Source: JAHEFX01 sp964614585
GTDB taxonomy: Bacteria > Actinomycetota > Acidimicrobiia > Spongiisociales > JAENVV01
Assembly: GCA_964614585.1 (NCBI GenBank)
Contig: CAZTLW010000016.1
Span: 1 to 27,560 of the forward strand
Reading direction: 5' to 3'
DNA: 27,560 bases
Shown: in pieces, positions 22,496-27,560 of the stretch
How positions within the stretch are numbered: position 1 is the first letter of the stretch
Layout: the number at the start of each line of letters is the position of its first letter
Made by a program: the position numbers and the translations under genes
The notes under the pieces: generated by a model
What the model saw: only the letters and a program-made list of their open reading frames with translations
What the model was told of the DNA's origin: nothing
The model's database searches: none

Positions 22496-22554
22496 TGTGC
22501 ACCCGCTTCCCACCCGGTTTACCGGCGCCTGTGGCGTCGAGGAGGAGTTACAAC

Positions 22555-24207
22555 ATGGCCCTGTTCCGCCGCAAGGCACCCACGGTGGTGCGCAAGGGCG
22601 ACGACTCGGCGCGAGAGGAACGCAAGCTACGCAAGGTCGGCCGGACGACCGTGGAGGTCCGTCGGGTCACGTCGGTCGAGCCACCCGCCGAGGAGGCCGC
22701 CGACGGCGGCCGGTCGAAGGGCCGGCAGCGCTCCGGCAAGCAGAAGCAGCGACAGGGCCAGGGCCAGCAGGGCACCAAGGGCCAGAAGCAGCAGGGCCGA
22801 CAAGGCCAGAAGCAGCAGCAGGGCGGTTCGTCCCGCCAGCGCCGCGACCGATCCCGCCCCGATCGCCCCGCCGACCGCCGCCCGCTCCCCGAGGTGGCGC
22901 CCCCGGCCACCGACGGCGTTCGCCGGCAGATGCTGGTGCGGGTGCGTCCGCACCAGACGCAGGCGGTCGTCATGGAGGGTCCGTCCCTCGTCGAGCACTT
23001 CGTGGCTTCCGAGGAGTCGGAGAGCCTCGCCGGCAACGTCTACCTGGCGGTGGTGCGCAACGTGCTGCCGGGCATGGAGGCCGCCTTCTTGGACTTCGGG
23101 GCGGCCAAGAACGGCGTGCTCTACGCAGGGGACGTGAAGGTGGAGGGTGGGGGCAAGCGCAAGCCCCGGATCGAGGAGGTCCTCCGCAACGGCGACAAGG
23201 TGCTCGTGCAGGTCGTCAAGGACGCCATGGGCACGAAGGGCGCCCGCCTCACCGGCGAGATCTCGGTGCCGGGCCGCTACCTGGTGCTCGTTCCCGACTC
23301 CGATGCCATGGGCATCTCCCGCCGACTCCCGGACGAGGAGCGGCGACGCCTCCGCGAAATCATCCGGGAGGCCAAGCCGGCCGGGTTCGGCGTCATCGTG
23401 CGCACCGCTGCCGCCGGTGCCACCGAGGAGCAGATCCGCACCGACATCGAGCGGCTCGTCGCCCAGTGGGAGGCGATCGCCGCCGAGGCCGACTCCGGCC
23501 CCGCCCCCCGCCTCATCCACGAGGAGCCGGAACTGCTCATCCGGGTGATCCGCGAGCACTTCACCGACGACTTCCGCCGCCTGCTCATCGACGACGAGGT
23601 CGCCGCCGATCGGGTGCGCACCTACCTCGGTGAGACCGCCCCCGACCTGGTCGACCGGGTCAAGGTGTACGAGGACACCATGCCGCTCTTCGAGCGATTC
23701 CATGTCGAGGACCAACTCCGCAAGGCCCTCGATCGTCGGGTCTACCTCAAGTCGGGTGGCCATCTCGTCATCGACCGGACGGAGGCGCTGACGGTCATCG
23801 ACGTCAACACCGGCAAGTTCGTCGGTTCCTCGTCGCTCGAGGAGACCGTCCTCCAGAACAATCTCGAGGCCGCCGAGGAGATCGGCCGGCAACTCCGCCT
23901 GCGCGACATCGGTGGGATCATCGTGATCGACTTCATCGACATGGAGTCCGAGCGCAACCAGCGGATGCTCATGCAGAAGTTCCGAGAGGTGCTCGCCCTC
24001 GACAAGACCCGGACGCAGGTCTACGACGTCTCGCCGCTCGGCCTCGTGGAGATGACCCGCAAGAACGTGGCCCGGTCACTGCTCGAGAACTTCTCCGAGC
24101 CCTGCCCCCACTGCGACGGCCGTGGCGTGCTCCTCAAGGAGGACGAGGCGCTGCGGGCCGGGCCGGCCTCACCTGCCGAGCTCGCCGCCAACGAGGCCAT
24201 CGGTTGA
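22555..24207 (+). CDS. rne: ribonuclease E/G with N-terminal low-complexity extension
   Basis: A 550-residue endoribonuclease for mRNA decay and rRNA/tRNA processing. The first 125 residues are an extension; residues 53-110 are almost only Gln, Gly, Lys, Arg, Ser (for example KQKQRQGQGQQGTKGQKQQG), a basic disordered RNA-binding tract. The catalytic core starts near RQMLVRVRPHQTQAVV at 124, with the S1 domain split around it. Mg-binding residues match E. coli D303, N305 and D346: D416 and N418 (VIDVNTGKF) and D459 (IIVIDFIDMES), with identical 43-residue spacing. The zinc link is C517-P-H-C520. There is no long C-terminal scaffold; the protein ends 30 residues after the zinc link. GGAGGAG at 22541-22547 precedes the ATG by 7 nt. 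Upstream of rplU-rpmA-obg is its usual actinobacterial place. Confidence 0.95.
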   Translation: MALFRRKAPTVVRKGDDSAREERKLRKVGRTTVEVRRVTSVEPPAEEAADGGRSKGRQRSGKQKQRQGQGQQGTKGQKQQGRQGQKQQQGGSSRQRRDRSRPDRPADRRPLPEVAPPATDGVRRQMLVRVRPHQTQAVVMEGPSLVEHFVASEESESLAGNVYLAVVRNVLPGMEAAFLDFGAAKNGVLYAGDVKVEGGGKRKPRIEEVLRNGDKVLVQVVKDAMGTKGARLTGEISVPGRYLVLVPDSDAMGISRRLPDEERRRLREIIREAKPAGFGVIVRTAAAGATEEQIRTDIERLVAQWEAIAAEADSGPAPRLIHEEPELLIRVIREHFTDDFRRLLIDDEVAADRVRTYLGETAPDLVDRVKVYEDTMPLFERFHVEDQLRKALDRRVYLKSGGHLVIDRTEALTVIDVNTGKFVGSSSLEETVLQNNLEAAEEIGRQLRLRDIGGIIVIDFIDMESERNQRMLMQKFREVLALDKTRTQVYDVSPLGLVEMTRKNVARSLLENFSEPCPHCDGRGVLLKEDEALRAGPASPAELAANEAIG

Positions 24208-24213
24208 GCGGGG

Positions 24214-24241
24214 TTGGCTAGGGGCGTCGGGACGGTATCCT
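24214..24241 (+). promoter_or_regulatory. promoter of rplU-rpmA-obg-proB
   Basis: TTGGCT at 24214-24219 and TATCCT at 24236-24241 with a 16-bp spacer: the best two-part promoter in the window. The predicted start is near 24248, a 44-nt leader. Confidence 0.6.
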
Positions 24242-24291
24242 GTCCCGGTTCCCACCCGACCCCGTGGTCGCCGCTGCACAGGATTCACACC

Positions 24292-24612
24292 ATGTACGCC
24301 ATCATCAAGACCGGAGGACGCCAGGCGAAGGTGAGTCCCGGCGACGTCGTCTCCGTCGATCGCATCGACGGCGTCGGCGACACCGTGACCTTCACCCCGC
24401 TGTTGGTCGTCTCCGACGACGGCACCACGATCACCGAGCCCGATCGACTCGGTGGCGCCACGGTCACCGCCGAGGTGTTGGAGGCCGACGACAAGGGCCC
24501 CAAGATCGACATCTTCACCTACCAGGCCAAGACCGGGCGGCGGCGCCGCAAGGGCCATCGCCAGCGGTACACCACGGTCCGTGTGACCGGTATCGACCTC
24601 CCCAAGGAGTAA
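24292..24612 (+). CDS. rplU: 50S ribosomal protein L21
   Basis: A 106-residue protein, standard length. L21 binds 23S rRNA domain V and contacts L20. Seen directly: MYAIIKTGGRQAKVSPGDVV at the start and the C-terminal KTGRRRRKGHRQRYTTVRV, the highly basic rRNA-binding loop with the family signature. The ATG is preceded by AGGA about 9 nt upstream. It leads rplU-rpmA-obg-proB, with rpmA only 3 nt downstream. Confidence 0.98.
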   Translation: MYAIIKTGGRQAKVSPGDVVSVDRIDGVGDTVTFTPLLVVSDDGTTITEPDRLGGATVTAEVLEADDKGPKIDIFTYQAKTGRRRRKGHRQRYTTVRVTGIDLPKE

Positions 24613-24615
24613 GGC

Positions 24616-24867
24616 ATGTCCAAGACCAAGGCAGGCGGCTCCACCAAGAACGGCCGCGACTCCCAGGCGAAGCGACTCGGCCCCAAGGTCTTCGACGGCC
24701 AGGCGGTCGGCGCCGGCGCCATCCTCGTCCGCCAGCGCGGCACGCGGATCCATCCGGGTGACAACGTGGGTCGTGGCAGCGACGACACCCTCTTCGCTCT
24801 CGCCGAGGGCACCGTCCGCTACGGCTCCCGCAACGGCCGCCGTCGCGTGGACGTCATCTCCGACTGA
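24616..24867 (+). CDS. rpmA: 50S ribosomal protein L27
   Basis: An 83-residue basic protein, standard length. Its N-terminal arm reaches the peptidyl-transferase centre. Seen directly: KAGGSTKNGRDSQAKRLG near 5-22, VRQRGTRIHPGDNVGRG and FALAEGTVRYGSR. The usual MAHKK start is MSKTK here. There is no Firmicutes-type cleavable N-terminal extension. AAGGAG at 24604-24609, inside the end of rplU, is the ribosome-binding site. The A of its TGA is the first base of the hairpin that covers the obg start. Confidence 0.98.
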   Translation: MSKTKAGGSTKNGRDSQAKRLGPKVFDGQAVGAGAILVRQRGTRIHPGDNVGRGSDDTLFALAEGTVRYGSRNGRRRVDVISD

Positions 24868-24884
24868 CACGCCGCCAGGCGTGT
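24867..24884 (+). promoter_or_regulatory. hairpin burying the obg start codon
   Basis: ACACGCC-GCCA-GGCGTGT is a perfect 7-bp stem with a 4-nt loop. Its left arm begins with the last base of the rpmA stop codon and its right arm contains the obg GTG (24881-24883). A ribosome finishing rpmA would open it, so it may couple obg translation to rpmA. Confidence 0.55.
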
Positions 24885-26194
24885 TCGTCGACCTCGTCAC
24901 CGTCCATCTCCGCGCCGGCAACGGCGGGGCCGGCGTCGTCGCCTTCCGGCGCCAGAAGGGCCGCCCCAAGGGCCGCCCGGAGGGTGGCTCCGGTGGCGAC
25001 GGTGGTGATGTCGTGGTCGAGGCGGACGATTCGGTCGCCACGCTCCTCCGCTATCGACGCCAGCCCCACCACGCCGCCGGTGACGGCACCCACGGCGAGG
25101 GCGACGTGCGCCACGGCCGACGCGGCGAGGACGTCGTGCTCCCGGTCCCGCCGGGCACGGTCGTGCGCGACGCGACCGGTGTGGTCGTCGCCGACCTGGT
25201 CGAGCCGGGGCAGCGGGTCAGGGTGCTCGCCGGTGGCCGCGGGGGCCGGGGCAACGTGGCGCTCCAGTCGCGGGCCCATCGGGCGCCGGGGTTCGCCGAG
25301 CAGGGGGAGTACGGGGAGGAGGGCACCTTCACCTTCGAGATGAAGCTGCTCGCCGACGCCGCCCTCGTCGGCTTCCCGAATGCCGGCAAGAGCACGCTCA
25401 TTGCCCGGGTCTCGGCGGCCCGGCCCAAGATCGCCGACTACCCCTTCACGACGCTGCAGCCCAACCTCGGGGTGGTGTCGGTGGGGGAGCAGGAGTTCGT
25501 CCTGGCCGACATCCCCGGCCTCATCGAGGGCGCCGCCGAGGGGAGGGGCCTCGGCCACGAGTTCCTCCGCCACGTCGAGCGGGCGATGGTGCTCGTGCTG
25601 TTGCTCGATCCCTCCCCGCTCCAGGACCGCGACCCGATCGACCAGTACCGGGTGCTCGACGCCGAGTTGGCCGCCCACGCGGCGGCCCTCGCCCAGCGCC
25701 CCCGCCTGGTTGCCCTCACGAAGGCCGACCTCCACCCCGACGTCGACCCGGCCCGACTCGCCGCGGCCATCGGCCACGACCGGGTCTTCCCGATCTCGGG
25801 GGTGACCGGGGAAGGCGTGGCCGAGCTCATGTACGCGATCATCACCCTCGTGGAGCGGACTGCCGATCGGGTCCCCGAGCGCGAGGGCTTCGTCCTCCAT
25901 CGCCCGGTCCCTCCGGCGTTCGAGGTGCGACGTGCCGGCGCCGTGTGGGAGGTCGTCGGCCGCGACGCATCCCGGGCCGTGAACCTGGACGACCTGACCA
26001 AGCCCGAGGCGGCCGACGTCGCCGCCACCCGCCTTCGCCGCCTCGGCGTGGATGCCGCCCTCGAGGCGGCAGGTGTCAGGGCGGGCGACGACGTGCGGAT
26101 CGGCGACCTCGTCTTCACCTATGAACCGGAAGAGGAGCCGTGGGAGGACGAGTGGGACGACGGCGACGATGCCGAGGTGGAGGTCGTGCGGTGA
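24881..26194 (+). CDS. obg: Obg/CgtA GTPase, 50S assembly factor
   Basis: A 437-residue GTPase with the three standard domains. The Gly-rich N-terminal Obg fold spans about 1-155 (FVDLVTVHLRAGNGGAGVVA, GGSGGDGGDVVVEAD, GGRGGRGNVAL). In the G domain: G1 GFPNAGKST at 164-172, switch II DIPG at 210-213, G4 TKAD at 280-283 (usual form NKxD) and G5 SGVTGEG. An OCT C-terminal domain follows (FEVRRAGAVWEVVGRD) with an acidic tail. It helps mature the large ribosomal subunit and links to growth control. GTG 24881 is chosen because VFVDLVTVHL matches the invariant family N-terminus; ribosome-binding sequence is poor and the start sits in a hairpin. The Thr for Asn change in G4 is a mild deviation. Its TGA overlaps the proB GTG. 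Confidence 0.96.
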   Translation: MFVDLVTVHLRAGNGGAGVVAFRRQKGRPKGRPEGGSGGDGGDVVVEADDSVATLLRYRRQPHHAAGDGTHGEGDVRHGRRGEDVVLPVPPGTVVRDATGVVVADLVEPGQRVRVLAGGRGGRGNVALQSRAHRAPGFAEQGEYGEEGTFTFEMKLLADAALVGFPNAGKSTLIARVSAARPKIADYPFTTLQPNLGVVSVGEQEFVLADIPGLIEGAAEGRGLGHEFLRHVERAMVLVLLLDPSPLQDRDPIDQYRVLDAELAAHAAALAQRPRLVALTKADLHPDVDPARLAAAIGHDRVFPISGVTGEGVAELMYAIITLVERTADRVPEREGFVLHRPVPPAFEVRRAGAVWEVVGRDASRAVNLDDLTKPEAADVAATRLRRLGVDAALEAAGVRAGDDVRIGDLVFTYEPEEEPWEDEWDDGDDAEVEVVR

Positions 26195-27279
26195 GGCATC
26201 CCGTGGCGCCCGGCCGCCCGGTCGTCGTCAAGGTCGGCTCGTCGAGCCTGACCGACCCCGGTGGCGGGCTCGACCGCGATCGCCTGAGCGCCGTCGCCGA
26301 CCAGGTGGAGGCGCTCTGGGACGGTGGTCATCCCACCGTCCTGGTCACCAGCGGCGCCGTCGCCGCCGGCCTCCCGGCGCTCGGCCTCGACCAACGGCCG
26401 TCCGACGTGCCGGGCCTGCAGATGGCGGCGGCCGTCGGCCAGGGACACCTCATCCATGCCTACACGGAGGCGTTCGCCCGCCACGGTCGGGCCGTGGCGC
26501 AGGTGCTGCTGACCCGGGACGTGTTGGCGGACCGGAGCCAGTACGTGCACTCGTCCGATGCCCTGGAGCGGATGCTCGCCCGGGGCGTCGTGCCGGTCGT
26601 CAACGAGAACGACGTGGTGGTCGTCGACGAGCTCCGATTCGGCGACAACGACCGGCTGGCGGCGATCGTCTCCCACCTCGTCGATGCCGGGATGCTGGTG
26701 ATCCTCACCGACACCGAGGGGATCTTCGATGCCGATCCCCGCACCGACGACGCGACGCTCGTGGCCACGGTCGCCCACACCGACGAGGTGCTCGACCGAG
26801 TGGCGGCGACGTCGGGGGAGGGCGTGTTCGGATCGGGCGGCATCGCCACGAAGGTGGCCGCTGCCCGGATGGCGGCCTGGTCGGGGATCCCCACCGTCGT
26901 CGCCCGCTCCTCGCGCCTCGACGCCGCGGTGGCAGCCGTCGCCGGCGAGGAGGTCGGGACGTGGGTCGCCCCCCAGCCCTCCGGCCTGCCGGCCCGCAAG
27001 CTCTGGATCGCCTTCGGCATGCCGACCCGTGGGCGGGTGGCGGTCGATGCCGGGGCGGTGGCGGCGCTCGTCGACCATGGCCGATCGTTGTTGGCGGTGG
27101 GCGTGACGGGGGCCACCGGTTCCTTCGATGCCGGGGACGCCGTCGAGGTCGTCGGCCCCGATGGCACACCGGTGGCAAAGGGACGGACACGCCTGGCGGC
27201 CGACGCCGTCGAGGCCGCTGCCGGCCACCGCCTCGAGGACGGCGTGGTGATCCACCGCGACGACCTCGTGGTGTACTGA
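26191..27279 (+). CDS. proB: glutamate 5-kinase with C-terminal PUA domain
   Basis: A 362-residue enzyme, first step of proline synthesis (glutamate to gamma-glutamyl phosphate). Seen directly: the amino-acid-kinase fold with VVVKVGSSSLTDPGG near 11-25, SGAVAAGL, MAAAVGQGHLIHAY, VNENDVVVVDELRFGDNDRLAA and TDTEGIFDADPR, then a PUA domain from about RKLWIAFGMPTRGRVAVD (270) to the end. Length and PUA domain match the E. coli type. GTG 26191 overlaps the obg stop (GTGA), so it is translationally coupled. proA, which usually follows in actinobacteria, does not start within the 281 bases left in the window. Confidence 0.96.
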   Translation: MRHPVAPGRPVVVKVGSSSLTDPGGGLDRDRLSAVADQVEALWDGGHPTVLVTSGAVAAGLPALGLDQRPSDVPGLQMAAAVGQGHLIHAYTEAFARHGRAVAQVLLTRDVLADRSQYVHSSDALERMLARGVVPVVNENDVVVVDELRFGDNDRLAAIVSHLVDAGMLVILTDTEGIFDADPRTDDATLVATVAHTDEVLDRVAATSGEGVFGSGGIATKVAAARMAAWSGIPTVVARSSRLDAAVAAVAGEEVGTWVAPQPSGLPARKLWIAFGMPTRGRVAVDAGAVAALVDHGRSLLAVGVTGATGSFDAGDAVEVVGPDGTPVAKGRTRLAADAVEAAAGHRLEDGVVIHRDDLVVY

Positions 27280-27289
27280 GGGGACCCGA

Positions 27290-27321
27290 ACCGCGGAACC
27301 ACGGGACCGCGGAACCCCGGA
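27290..27321 (+). repeat. 8-bp tandem array after proB
   Basis: Four units in strict 8-bp register: ACCGCGGA, ACCACGGG, ACCGCGGA, ACCCCGGA. Two units are identical and carry the palindrome CCGCGG. It starts 11 nt past the proB stop, the same placement as the GTAC arrays after tRNA-Arg, clpX and ndk. Confidence 0.75.
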
Positions 27322-27395
27322 AGGGATCCCCGGAGGGTGTTCGGTCGCGCGATAGGCCCGACACCATCCCCGGCACGGCCGACCAACCTTGGGAG

Positions 27396-27415
27396 GTCCC
27401 CCCGCAAGGGGGGAC
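27396..27415 (+). terminator. GCAA-tetraloop hairpin
   Basis: GTCCCCCCGCAAGGGGGGAC is a perfect 8-bp stem closed by a GCAA (GNRA) tetraloop, about 117 nt past the proB stop. No T-run follows. It may be a terminator without U-tract or part of a structured RNA. Confidence 0.5.
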
Positions 27416-27461
27416 GGGACCCACGGAGCGGAGCGGAGTGGGAGGGGGAGCCGCAGGCATC

Positions 27462-27489
27462 CGAGAAGCCGCCATTGCGAGGCTTCTCG
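27462..27489 (+). terminator. 9-bp hairpin near the window end
   Basis: CGAGAAGCC and GGCTTCTCG pair perfectly around the 10-nt loop GCCATTGCGA. The right arm is followed by TCGCTCTCC. It could be a terminator for either strand or an operator. Confidence 0.4.
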
Positions 27490-27560
27490 TCGCTCTCCGG
27501 AACCGCCCCCCTCCCACCGGCCTCCTCCGTCGGCCGGCGGGTCCCATCCCCCCTCCGGGG

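Larger units (their letters stand above)
27280..27560. other. gene-free tail after proB
   Basis: I see no credible coding frame. The stretch contains an 8-bp tandem array, a perfect GCAA-tetraloop hairpin, a purine-rich run (GGAGCGGAGCGGAGTGGGAGGGGGAG, read as two pieces around 27424-27450), a second 9-bp hairpin, and an inverted CCGGCC/GGCCGG near the end. It could hold the proB terminator, a small RNA, or the leader of a gene beyond the window. Confidence 0.5.

Noticed and set aside
24248..24291. Possible L21 autoregulatory leader RNA
   Set aside because: The predicted leader is only about 44 nt and I find no stable conserved fold in it.

Overview
The window is high-GC chromosomal DNA (strong G/C preference at third codon positions, frequent GTG/TTG starts, 4-base stop/start overlaps). 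The family content fits an actinobacterium: an F420-type LLM oxidoreductase, the valS-folC-ndk-mreBCD-mrdA-rodA-rne-rplU-rpmA-obg-proB gene order, and an RNase E/G with a basic N-terminal extension. A rod-shaped member of a deep class such as Acidimicrobiia is my inference; no rRNA is present to confirm it.

Layout. Positions 1-5613 are mostly minus strand: a CPA1-type cation/proton antiporter, a small protein with an internal duplication, an amylosucrase, tRNA-Lys, an orphan helix-turn-helix protein with a LAGLIDADG-like C-terminal part, and a ZIP metal transporter. A 39-codon plus-strand ORF and tRNA-Pro lie among them. From 5727 everything is plus strand: a divergent PRPP synthetase, an F420-type oxidoreductase, tRNA-Gly, tRNA-Arg, tRNA-His, then tig-clpP-clpX (nascent-chain folding and regulated proteolysis), valS-folC, ndk, mreB-mreC-mreD-mrdA-rodA (the cell-elongation machine, each gene after mreC overlapping the one before by 4 nt), tdk, rne, rplU-rpmA-obg-proB. 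The last 281 bases hold no gene but contain a short tandem repeat and two strong hairpins.

How the genes work together. MreB/C/D with PBP2 and RodA form the lateral-wall peptidoglycan synthesis complex. rne, rplU, rpmA and obg deal with RNA processing and 50S ribosome assembly. prs, ndk and tdk supply nucleotides. tig, clpP and clpX handle protein quality. Most of the region is ordinary core genome.

What stands out: (1) three intergenic arrays of a 7-bp unit built on GTAC, each starting 9-16 nt past the end of the upstream gene, plus an 8-bp array 11 nt past proB; (2) a recurrent TANNNT -10 element that often places transcription starts at or within a few bases of the start codon, suggesting leaderless mRNAs; (3) a hairpin that buries the obg start codon; (4) the orphan HTH/LAGLIDADG-like protein between two tRNA genes. 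I see no CRISPR array, insertion sequence, prophage, toxin-antitoxin pair or defence island.
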